Part shown: positions 33,979 through 44,476 of the stretch, piece by piece
How the letters are laid out: each line of letters opens with the position of its first letter
Numbering within the stretch: position 1 is the first letter of the stretch
DNA from: Galerina marginata
Lineage: Eukaryota > Basidiomycota > Agaricomycetes > Agaricales > Galerinaceae
Direction: 5' to 3'
Length of the DNA: 64,000 bases
Assembly: GCA_023014335.1 (NCBI GenBank)
Contig: JAECYW010000008.1
Coordinates: 1,612,001-1,676,000, forward strand
The notes under the pieces: model-generated
The model's database searches: none
Seen by the model: the letters and a program-made list of their open reading frames with translations, nothing else
What the model was told of the DNA's origin: nothing
Position numbers and translations under genes: made by a program

Positions 33979-34374
33979 TGTGATGAGTGTCGAGTACAGA
34001 GCGTTAAATGAGATTGTGGAGATCTCCCGTTTTATAAACAATCCTGCGAATTCCGCACGCGTTCCGGACCTTCATAACGTATCTGTGGTCTCCCCGATGC
34101 AATGGTACTGCAAAAATGAGGCGTTAATCTCTCGAGAAATCACTTCCAAGGTCAATTTCGCCCAGAAGGATGGAGCATCGCAACTGAAAAACAAGCGGTT
34201 AGTGGGAATCAAGCAACAAGATTGAAGAGGCTCAGTGTTGACACGGCTGGGCGGGCGGCCCGGTCGGCTGGTCGCTGGTTAACCGCCAGCAACAGGTTGG
34301 ACTGCTACTCTCAACATCGCTACCGCGATAAAACGACTACAAGTTGTTGCCTTCGTCACTAGTGTGTTTCCTAC
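33979..34374. other. Divergent promoter region
   Basis: About 400 bp between the HyuB-like gene and the UBR7-like gene. No HyuA coding sequence is present in it. A short open stretch directly upstream of the HyuB start stops at a TGA after about 45 codons. Confidence 0.5.
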
Positions 34375-36041
34375 ATGGATCCTTCAGTGGCCTCTACGTT
34401 GTCAGAATATCTGAACTCCCAGGATGAATTGGTCAGAGAGGCGGCGCTTGCTCTCCCACATCAGTTTTCACAGTGCACTTACTCTCTGGGACCTCTACGG
34501 TATGGATGACTGCCATATTCCCTATATTCGGGCCGTTGTATTAACTGCATCTCCAAAGACAGGCTGTGTATCTTTGCACTACCTGTCCAGAGGCTCGCGG
34601 ACTATGTTCTGCCTGTTCTGTAGCCTGCCACACCGATCACGAACAAATTGAGCTGTAAGTTCCGGATTCCACTCTCTCAGCTATCTATAACTTATTCCGA
34701 AAATATTCCGCCTGTACATCTAGGTTTCCAAAAAGAAACTTTCGTTGCGATTGCCCGACCGTATCGATTGAACACAAATGCACCCTCCACCCCAAACGAG
34801 AGGAAGCGAATACACAGAATCAATATGGCCATAACTTCGTAGGCCTGTTTTGCAGGTGTGGACGGCCATACGACCCGAAAACGGAGCGAGAAACCATGAT
34901 TCAATGTCTTGCCTGCGAAGTTCGTTCGTGCCTGGTTCTTAAACAGATCGAAGACCCCGTTCGCTTACACTGTCTTTAAAAAATCAGGACTGGTTTCATG
35001 AATCGTGCTGCAACCTCCGAGAAAAACCGAGTTCTCGAGAAAACAGTCCCCATATCCAGCAGGATGAACCAATCACAGACCAGTCCACCGGTAATGAGAC
35101 GGGCGAAGACGCAGCTTCGGAAGTCTCGTCCTCGGGTCTTCCTCCACCTCTCATCTCCGGTGATGAGTATGAGAGTTTTTTATGTGGGGCTTGTGTCTCT
35201 CGAAATCCCACCCTAGTTCGCTGGGCGGGCACTTACGGCGCGATGATGGTTGTTCGTGACAGCCCGGCCGAACCATGGCGTCGTCTCAATGGATCAAGGC
35301 AGGAAATTGAAGAGCTTATACAAATAGATGGCTCCCAAATGGCTTCCAAACTCGGAACCAAACGTCCTTTATCTCCTTCGGCTGTGGATAGACCGGAGGC
35401 AAAGCGCGCAAAGGCCTCCTCCGATGAGCAAATCTCGTCCTCCACCGCATGCCTTGCTCCTCCCCAAGAACTTCTTGCCCAAAAGGTTCTGTCATCCTTG
35501 GATAGTGCGGATGCAGAATCCTTTTTAGGCGCTGGTGACGTCTTTTTGACTCTTGGTTTCAAGGAAAGGTGGTGTCAATGTGATTCGGTAGGTTGTTTTT
35601 CTCGTTCCAGCCAATGGAGTTTACCTATGTTGTTTCAGTGCTTTGAGCCATTGAAAAGGGACCCCTACCTCTTACAAGATGAGGAAACTTACGAACCTCC
35701 AGATGATCCAGATTCAGGTTTGATATGCTTTCCTCCTGCAAAAATTTCTCATACCGATCTCATTGCCCCAAACAACCTTAATAGGGTTGTCCCTCGAGGA
35801 GCTAGGTATGCGCGCATTAGCACGATTACCACGCGACAAGGCAATAGATGGCATACATGCCTTTAACGAAATGAGGTACGTTCTCAAGAACCTTGACAGA
35901 AGATTAAGTTTCATGTGCTTTAGGAATGACCTGGTCAAATTTTTGCGACCCTTCGCCCAAGACGACAAGGTGGTCAACGAGTCTGACGTCCGAGACTTCT
36001 TTGCTTCTTTAACTGAGGCAGCAAAAAAGGGCCGCGAATAA
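34375..36041 (+). CDS. UBR7/Mlo2-like UBR-box and PHD protein
   Basis: Predicted join is 34375..34499, 34559..34654, 34724..34919, 34988..35587, 35639..35717, 35785..35875, 35924..36041 (434 aa). A UBR-box zinc finger lies at about residues 30-90 (CTYSLGP, VYLCTTCPEARGLCSAC, CHTDHEQIELFPKRNFRCDC). A PHD-type finger begins at about residue 115 (LFCRCGRPYDP, MIQCLACEDWFHESCC, LCGACV). A Ser/Pro-rich spacer is followed by a conserved C-terminal part (WCQCDSCFEPLKR, SLEELGMRALARLPRDKAIDGIHAFNEMR). This order is that of UBR7 and S. pombe Mlo2, putative N-recognin-type E3 ligases or chromatin readers. Its length fits the family. It is divergent from the HyuB-like gene. Confidence 0.93.
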
Positions 36042-37670
36042 TCTGCTTCGCATCTGCTTTTCACCAAGTGCCTTCACACAAAGGTTGGTGTGTTGCATCG
36101 TTGTTGGAGCAATCGGTACATACCGTCCGGCGTATCTTGACACCATCTTTTGAGACCCAGTTATGACTACGCTCTTCACGCGCTCAGGGGTAATCATCTT
36201 TCTATCATTCTCATGAGATGCTTATTTCTAGTCCTATTGCCCAACAATCCGTTGGACCCTTTTTCTTTCCGTTCGAATGATCCAATGTACAACTTAATAT
36301 CCCGGTTGGGTGCGAAGTTTGATGAAGGCAAATACTTGCGAGAGGTTTGAGCGGGTGTTACAGTCTGAGGCTGTGAGTATTGTCAGTTCAGTTCAGACTT
36401 CCGCAGTCTTGCACTCAGAGAAAACTTGCGATTTGAGACCAACTGAGTAGAATTGGGCCAACTCGTACCAGTGCCATGGTCCGGTCATGATATTATTTGC
36501 CATTGATTTGCCATTTACTTCGTGCGTGATTCTAATCATACCTTTCCTGCAACTTGGGACTGCGGATTTTTATTCTTCAAAACTGCATCATTGGTGAAAC
36601 GGAAACGGCTCGCCGTGGTTCCTTCCTCGTATTCGCGTAGATTCTTGGATCCATCGCGCTTTTAGAAAATCCTTCGCGTGGGTCTTGCTGAGAGTTATCA
36701 ACGCGCTGACGTCGTTTGCTCCGCCAAATCGTCTGGTCCAAGGTGCATTTCCTGCACCAGAGTTCTACAGGCTTCAACATCAAGCGGATGAAAACGACGT
36801 GTACCACAAGTTAGTGCCCCATCGGTCCCGTATCTTGGATATACTTTGAACCAGTCGTTCATTGACGAAGAAGACTGGGGAAGTAGGGTGGACGAGTCAT
36901 TTTACCACCTTCATTTACGTAGGGGGTATCTCCCAATTCGCTTCGCGTGAGATGCGTTCGAGGGAGTGTCTTGCTCACGCAAAAATGATAAGTCTGCCAG
37001 TCTCACAGGCAACTGATTTCTCAGAGCTTGTGCTACATCCGAATATCAAGGACCTTCAAGGACCTCAGTAATGCAGAAAGAGCGCCCAAAACCTTGCTAT
37101 CTTTATGTCAGATATGTTAAAATAGTGTCATCTTCCTAGATATTTCGACAGTTGTCCACAAATTTGACTAGACAATCGATGAAAGGAAGGAGGGTAGGAC
37201 GCGATATGCATAAAAGAGCCGCGAATGAGAGTCCGTGTCTTGGGACATTTTGATCAAATTTGAACAAGATGTCGCCGTCCTGCCAGTCTAAATGTTACCC
37301 TCTCAGGCGTCGATATTTTTATTCTTATTCTCTCAAGCCGGCTGGGGCGGACAACGACGAACTGTCGCTCACCATTTCGTACCAAGAAAGAGTATTTCTT
37401 GAATTTATGTGTCATTTTGTGCAGTTTTATTCGTATGACTCTTCTTTGCGAGCCACGGTAACAAAGATCGTATCATGTCTAGCACCAAGATCTAACCTTG
37501 GAAGAAGGAAATGCTGCACGGAAATCCTAATCTGCGTACACTTCTAATCGTAGATAAAAATAAATAACATGTTAATCATTGTCATAGGAAGGGACTGGTG
37601 TCATGCCCCGGCGTAAATCTTGCATGGCATGGATATCTGAAGCGGCGGTGATCGACAGCAAGAAGTTATG
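36042..37670. other. Gap with open stretches lacking a start codon
   Basis: No complete gene could be built. A plus-strand frame without ATG is open from 36592 to 36851 and reads like protein (segments WIHRAFRKSFAWVLLRVI and PAPEFYRLQHQADENDVYH). Further open pieces with splice-like borders follow up to 37071. See findings. Confidence 0.35.
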
Positions 37671-39521
37671 TTATAGAACGGCTTGGAATGGCTCCACCTG
37701 AGGAACGGTACTGCCTGAAAAAGTCGTTAAACCTTCCAAATAGTCTTTCCATGACTTGTCAGAGACAATCGGCGCAGATACGTATTTCTCGATGTCAAGT
37801 TGGTCAAGGAATTCGTCCAGGTGGGTCATGAAAGAGGAAATGGCCGCGTCTTCTCGAATGCGTTGCTCCATTCGACCGATACCTGCTTGTTCTGAATACC
37901 AAGCAGGATCTTGCCGAATGATTGCAGACTCGTACACATCAAGAATCGGCTGAGGAAGACCTGCTTTGACCGCGGCCGAGTATGCGAGTGCATGGCCAAT
38001 AGCTTCGACGACATTTTGTGACTGGGGCAAAACGAGGGAGTTGAAGGCGTCACTGCGATGTTCGTAATTTAGGGATGCAAAGAGGTCATGGTTCTCTTGT
38101 AGAAGCGAAGCAGCATGCTGAGCAAGAAGCGATTCTGATGGATCGGGAATTGGCAGTTCAAAGTGTCTCTGGAGTAACTCCGAGAATAAGCGAATGCAGA
38201 GAGTAAGCACATCGCCTTCCGCGATGATCACTCCTTTACCATCGTTCTAAAATGGGTTCTTCATTAGATTCCATTGCGTACGCCACGAAAGATAACTCTA
38301 ACCTCGATTTTCGCCATATAGTTTTGTTCAAATGTCCCTTGAGCACCGCAACGTTCAGCGACTTCGGGGACGCAACGTTGGAAATGTCGGCAGACAGTGG
38401 TCTTTATGACAACAGACATGGCATGGCGGACACGGTGATCACGAGTATCCTCCATCGCGTGTCGCACTGCAATAGGGAACCAATTTGACAACACCATTCC
38501 GACCGCGGTAGCATGAGCTATAGGCCACTGCTGCGTGCGAAAGGTAATGATCGGCGTCGGATCGTTCTGTTTGCCGAGGATGCACCGATGTGCAGAATAT
38601 CGGCCACCAATGTAAGCGACGGCTTTGATAGCTGAAATCCACGGGGCGGGAACGGCCATGGTGCCCAGTTGAATTCTCCAGATTTCATTCCACCATGCTT
38701 CGAGTGGACGAGCGGGTTTCGAGATATTGAGTATATCAGAGGCGACAAGGGCTGTCAATGGCAGATGAACATGGTCGAAAGTCGTGATGGCGAAATCCAG
38801 AGGATTTGTCCCGCTTCGATTGGGAAGTCGCGTAGAGTGGACTCCGGCGTACATTTCTCGCTCGTTGCAAATTGGCACCATAAAAAACCGACATCCGCGG
38901 TCTTCGTTGTCCACGATCAGTCGCGCCATTACAAGAGCTACCTTAGGTATTTTGAACGCTGGAGTTGAAGCGGGCATGAACCTTGCCAGTCTAAGTTCAG
39001 CGCGGAGATAAAAACTTGGACTGCTGACTTACTTGGCTGCTTCCTCGCGCGGAGTGTGCAAGATATAGCCGTCCGGGGTCTTCGTTGCGGTGGTTTCAAT
39101 GTTAAAAGAGTCCAACCCGTGCCCGCGTTCAGTTAGGAGATATAAACCGACTGTTTCGAAGCGAAGGAGACGCTGGACCAAAGGCCTGAGATCTGGCCGA
39201 CTCCTCAGATGGCGCGATAAAGTGCCGATTGCCAAACCGATGTGGGCAGCCAAAATTGTGAACATGGCAATATCCAACGAGAGGATTGGGTCGCACATTA
39301 GCGCCCAGAACCTCGAGGAGCAAAACTGGACATCCTGTGCCGTCAAGCCTAAATGATGGATGCGTTAATCTCGGTCTCAGGGTAAGACTCGATGAAAGGG
39401 ACTGACGATAAGTTTGCATAACGAGCTTGGCTCTTTGGTACGACAAAGAAACCTGTTCGTCACGATCTAATAGTTCTGACTTGGTGTTGAAGAGCGGGTG
39501 AAGGTAGAGTTGGTTGTTCAT
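37671..39521 (-). CDS. Acyl-CoA oxidase/dehydrogenase-like flavoprotein
   Basis: Predicted join on the minus strand is 39521..39407, 39348..39033, 38981..38303, 38246..37671 (561 aa), with introns of 51-58 bp. The helical N-terminal domain leads to GLYLLTERGHGLDSFNIETTA, the counterpart of the TEMGHGSNVxGLETTA FAD-binding signature of peroxisomal acyl-CoA oxidases. A beta-domain follows (ALVMARLIV, RFFMVPI, LDFAITTFDHVHLPL) and then helical C-terminal regions (CGAQGTFEQNYMAKIEND). No clear C-terminal peroxisomal SKL signal is seen; the end is PFQAVL. It is shorter than canonical oxidases (about 660-700 residues) and belongs to a divergent basidiomycete branch. It presumably oxidises acyl-CoA or a related thioester with FAD; the substrate is unknown. 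Confidence 0.85.
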
Positions 39522-41295
39522 TTTTGCAAGAAGTGTTTTTCGGGGAGGATTAACGATCCAGTGGCCCTTTTAAGGATTTCAGAGATGAAGGTTCCACGAA
39601 CTTGCGATCTTGGAACCTTCGTTATCTTCTATGAGAGTGCCTGACATGCCCAGTTGCATAATCCAGAAGCGAGCAATACGAATAGGGTAAAGTAAACAAT
39701 GGTCTGGAGCTCAGATCATGTAGCCGGGTATGTTTTGTGGCATAAAACTAAAAATAGTAATTAGTGAATGTAGAAAGCGGACGAATTTCCGGATAATATA
39801 TGTTGGCAGCTGCAATAGCGTGTATAGATCCAGTCGCCGAAAATACAAGTCGATCCAGAAAGAATTGACGTTCATGCGAAAGGGGCGATCGGACTGGAGT
39901 CTTCAAATTTTAGAAGGGAAGCCGAGAAAGCGTCATGCTCGGTATGAGCAAGGTGGAAGAGGTTTCCGCTTATTTCGGTGGGGACTTCCCTAGAGCCGCC
40001 GTTCTCACCTCGAAGTCGCAAAGCAAGCCACGTTAAACCGTCATCAGCGATACCGTAAAACTGGATTCGGGTCCTTCCATAAGTACGATCTGCGGATTGT
40101 CGTATCTTTGGATTCGATAGTCCCTCGACCTTCCGGGATTCCAGTAGCTTTCAAAAGAACCGAGAAACTATGTAGAACGTGAGGCCAAGTCAAAATTTAA
40201 ATAATATGATCCCAAGATCATGTTTGCCGAACCGCGCCCGAGGTCCTAGAGCAGATGGGTTGATGACCTCCTGGTAAGAATTAGCCCGTTCAGTGAATGG
40301 AGAAGACTACCCAGGAGCCTTGAAATTACAAGACCGTACGATCAGTATGTACTCTGGAATCGGGAGTGGAAGTTCAGGTTGAAGGGACCACACGTGTTAT
40401 GTTGAGCTTATTACTAAGACCAATCACCGAACCAAACAGAGCCCTCGCCGATGCGCACAATCTTGCCTCTCAGTATTATCAATACTCACCTAACATAGTA
40501 CAGCACGTTTCTTCTCTCTGCGTCTCTTCTCAGATTACCTCTGTGGAGTTCATGTGAATGGAATTTCTACTCGACGACTAAATTACTGCAGCTGAGAGAT
40601 CCTGTCTACTCTCAGTGATACCCCGCGCTTTCTGCTCTTTTCCTTCTGCCCAGAGTACTCCGAATGACTGTACTTGTCGTCTGCACGAGACCAGGTTCCA
40701 AAGACCGCGAACTGATCACGGTGGGGACTGTTCGATGAATCATACATTTGACTTCAGATGTCTGTGCGGCGCGTGGAAAATGCACACGCCGAAACGTTCT
40801 TTGCGATCTTTTCACAGCGTTATCATCCTGTGTCTATTCAGCTTCATACCGGGGCTTTTGTGTGTATATATGGCTTTCCCATGTATACAGTTCTAATCCT
40901 GGATGCAACGCATGTTCGGCGAGTGATTTTCATTTACTGCCGTCTGGAAAACGCTTTTCAGGCCACACCACCTTCAGCCAGGCCTTGCTTTGACTTTGGA
41001 TTCTGGAAGTCATTCTGTGGCTTGTGTCGGAAGCTTCGTGGTGTGGAATCGGGTTAGCCCCATTTGCCACACCAACTACCCGGTGACTTTTGCCAATGCT
41101 TCGCCAGTGTGAAGTCTTGGCCCAAAAATAGTTCGAGAACAGACGTCAATCTATTCATCAATTATAGAACACCGGCTAGTCGTACGTAGTTGGCCCACTA
41201 TGCAGACATGGGAAAGTGCCCAGGTATGTATCCAACATGCTCAGGTTGTTTCTCTAAGTGTCCTGCTCACGCCGCTCCCTTCCCCTCATCCTACC
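39522..41295. other. Long intergenic region
   Basis: About 1.8 kb with no supported gene. A cluster of overlapping plus frames around 40615-41060 has scattered Cys but no motif I can name. Confidence 0.35.
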
Positions 41296-43347
41296 ATGGA
41301 AGGACTATCATCGACCAAGGGGGAATTCAGCCCCTCCGAGACCTCAAGTACAGGCAGCTGCAGTATTCACAGTCCTCCAGGGCTTGGTTCCTCCAAAGAA
41401 CATGTCGTCGACATCGAAACGAGAGCAGCAGAAGTAGCGGACGCAGAAAGCGACCGCGACGCGGTACAACTTCCCCCCTTTCCAGAAGGCGGTCTGCGGG
41501 CGTGGTTGACTGTGCTTGGAGGGTAAATACCAACATCTACTCGCCATTTCGCTTTTAACAGTTGATACCCAGAACGATGGTGACCTTTTGCACATTTGGA
41601 GTCGTCCAGTCGTTTGGTGTATATCAAGACTATTATAGCGTTAGTTCGATTGTATATCTGCTGAAAATCAAGCTGAACAACGAAATCACAGCGGACATCC
41701 TTGAGCGAGCACTCTCCGTCAGAAATTAGCTTGATTGGGTCGATGCAAGTTTTCTTTGTGTTTGCCATTGGATTACCTGCGGGACGATTGTTCGATGCTG
41801 GATACTTTCATCACTGTCTGTTAACGGGCTCGACGATCTACATTTTCTCGTAAGAAAAAAATTCTGTGCTCTCGGAGTTAAGGTCTGATGGATCACCTCA
41901 CTAGGATTTTCATGCTATCACTAGCAGAACCTCACCACTACTACCAAAATTTATTATCACAAGGCGTCGGGATGGGTATTGGCATGGGCATGATGTTTCT
42001 CCCGTGTCTTACCATAACGTCACATTACTTCAGGGTAAAGAGGTCCCTGGCTATGGGAATCGTAATCGCAGGTAAAAAAAACGTGGAGAAACGCTAAAAA
42101 TCCTACTTAAATTTGTTCCTGCAGGGTCAAGTCTCGGAGGCGTCGTCTACCCAGTTCTACTAAATAACATTTTCCAACGGAGTTCAGGGTTCCAATGGGG
42201 AGTGAGGTCTGTAATTTCTCTCGGATTTTGTCCTGCATGAATTTGAATTTCTTTTTACTCAAAGGGGAGTTGCTTTCATGGACCTTGGTTTCCTCATCAT
42301 CGCGAATTCGATCATGCGGACGAGATTACCCCCCAAAAAAGCGCAGGCTGACGGAAGCGGCGCCACTTTCAAAGGAGTTCTATCAGATGTTCCGTTTCTC
42401 GTATATATCCTCGGCGCATTTCTGGTATTTTCAATCACAAAATTTTAATTACATTCGCTAATCCTTGCATAGGTGTTCTGGGGAATCTTCGTTCCATGTT
42501 TGTCAATCCTCACTGACCGTTAAACACCACCTGATAATTTCCTTCTGTCTTCCTAGTCTTCTATCTCCAATTATATTCCGCAACGCACGGTGTCGATCCT
42601 GGGTTCACTAAATACGCGGTGCGTCTCTCCAGACCTGAGATTAATTAATGTACCAACAGGCATATTTTAGATCACAATTATGAATGCCTCCTCTTTGTTC
42701 GGACGAACAGTGCCCAATTTCCTGGCGGATTACTATGGACCACTGAACAGTAGGTGCAATGACTTGAATTTGAAGCAAATCTGAGTTTACTGTCAATCTA
42801 CAGTCATGATACCGTCGGCCATAATTTCCGCTGGATTGATCTTCGGTATGTTCGGAGCATCGAGCATCGTAGGCGTAACCCTCTTCGCTATTTTCTATGG
42901 TTTCTTCTCGGGCGGCTGTAAGTCTCCCGATAAATACCCTTAATTCCTGTCTTCCCTTCTAACTTATCGATTGCTATATTTAGTGGTATCTCTAGCTGCA
43001 CCAGCAGTCGCATCCTTCGTAACACATCGCGATCTCTCAGATCTTGGGTATGTGTTAATCTACCCTATTATTCGGTTCGGGGTTGCTCATTTTTCTAGGA
43101 TCCGAATCGGCATGCTTTCATTTTCGCTGGCGTTTGCGTTGCTCACTGGTAACCCGATTGCTGGTGCCCTCTTGACCTCTCGCCACATTTGGCATCGGCC
43201 GCTCATCTTCGCGGCTGTGAGTGTTGACTTTAACCCATCACCGCCTTCGCTCATCTGTGTTCTCAGGTCGCCGTATTCATGGGCGCCGTTTCTCACATAC
43301 TAATATGGAAATCGATCAAAAAAAGAAGAGGATCAACGAAAATATGA
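41296..43347 (+). CDS. MFS transporter, monocarboxylate (MCT/Mch) type
   Basis: Predicted join is 41296..41522, 41573..41639, 41692..41849, 41905..42071, 42125..42206, 42265..42424, 42473..42497, 42557..42618, 42671..42749, 42804..42917, 42984..43047, 43099..43216, 43267..43347 (467 aa, twelve introns). A Ser/Glu-rich cytosolic N-terminus leads to the MCT signature (FPEGGLRAWLTVLGG, FGVYQDYYS). Later spans include IGSMQVFFVFAIGLPAGRLFDAGYF, GVGMGIGMGMMFLPC and GSSLGGVVYPVLL. Also visible are FGRTVPNFLADYYGPLN and LTGNPIAGALL, with a Lys/Arg-rich C-terminus. This is the 12-TM fungal Mch/MCT group; the substrate (monocarboxylate, riboflavin or other) cannot be told. I chose the ATG at 41296; an in-frame ATG at 41200 would add 32 residues. 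Confidence 0.9.
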
Positions 43348-44476
43348 GGGTCAATCTATAGAGGTCCTCTACGAATGATGACTAGACCGATTCATGGCAT
43401 GGACTTGTTAAGTAAATCGTTATGTTATGGGACGTCATCACGACATCTACATGTACAATATATGTATTACTATGACGTATTCTTGCTACCAAAACTAAAA
43501 GATGGATCACCGCACCGACGGTTCTTATTATTATTGTCTTAACGTATTATATCCTAGTCTTTCATAACACGACTTTGTGTGCAGCATGTTCAATCGATCC
43601 GACCTTGTCCAGTTCAAGTGACTGCGCATGCGAAATATATTACAAGGTATCTACGTATGTATGTTACGTTGCCCTCGGACAAAGGATTATATGGGTAGTA
43701 CGGTGAACAAAATTTTTCGCCTATCAAACTGCAAGGAAAATGAGCGCCTCGAGGGTGTGATAATCCGCTCATTCCATGTGGCCGGGCATTGATATCGAGG
43801 GACACAAAGGAATCCAACGCGATTTGAGGCCTTTTTCCAAGATTCGGATTGTAGTCCAAGTCCGACGCACCACAGGTCAGATATCCGGGATTCCAACAAA
43901 AGCACTCGTGGAGTGCCGGTGTATGTCTTCTGATTAAATAAAAAGAAGGGTCCGGACGCAAAATAAGTTGATCAAATTAGAACAACCTCATACGTTCGCT
44001 AAAATCCGCTCAGCAAAGGGCTGGAAAAATCGGCCACTACTACAGCAGTGGTGTTAGAGAGGAGCAGCGTATCTCCGAGAAAGGCGGTGAGATATTTGTG
44101 CAGAACGATGTTGTAAAATCTATAGAACTTATCGATGGTTCGCACGAGAACCGTCTCGACTGCGTGGCCCGGTCCCCGCACGTAAAACCATAAGTCAAGT
44201 CCGTTCAGAATGACTGAATTCAAGCTTCGAAGAAGCAAGAGCGGTGATTTGCATTTAAGGAGTATTTAAGCCTTGTTTTCAAACCCAAGAGGGACCGGCT
44301 GACCTGCTCGGACTGGTTTCGGTGAAAAGGTGTACACAACAGGATTTGTCAGCTGGGGGCGATACTTTGGCCCTGTTTACGATGACATCAACTGCCTTGA
44401 TACGCGATCACGTGATAAGTTGACGAGACGCGACTGGAAGTTGAATTTGGCCTCTTCGTCTCGTTCAACGCTCACA
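43348..44476. other. Intergenic region
   Basis: About 1.1 kb with no supported gene. It ends in the promoter of the Ase1 gene, which has a CACGTG box. Confidence 0.4.
44409..44414. promoter_or_regulatory. CACGTG box upstream of ASE1
   Basis: The palindrome ATCACGTGAT lies about 65 bp upstream of the start codon at 44477, in the expected zone of the proximal promoter or leader. Confidence 0.4.

Noticed and set aside
40615..41057. Overlapping Cys-containing plus frames, considered as a transposase relic
   Set aside because: Cys spacing matches no zinc-binding or KDZ/CxC pattern I can name, and three overlapping frames compete.
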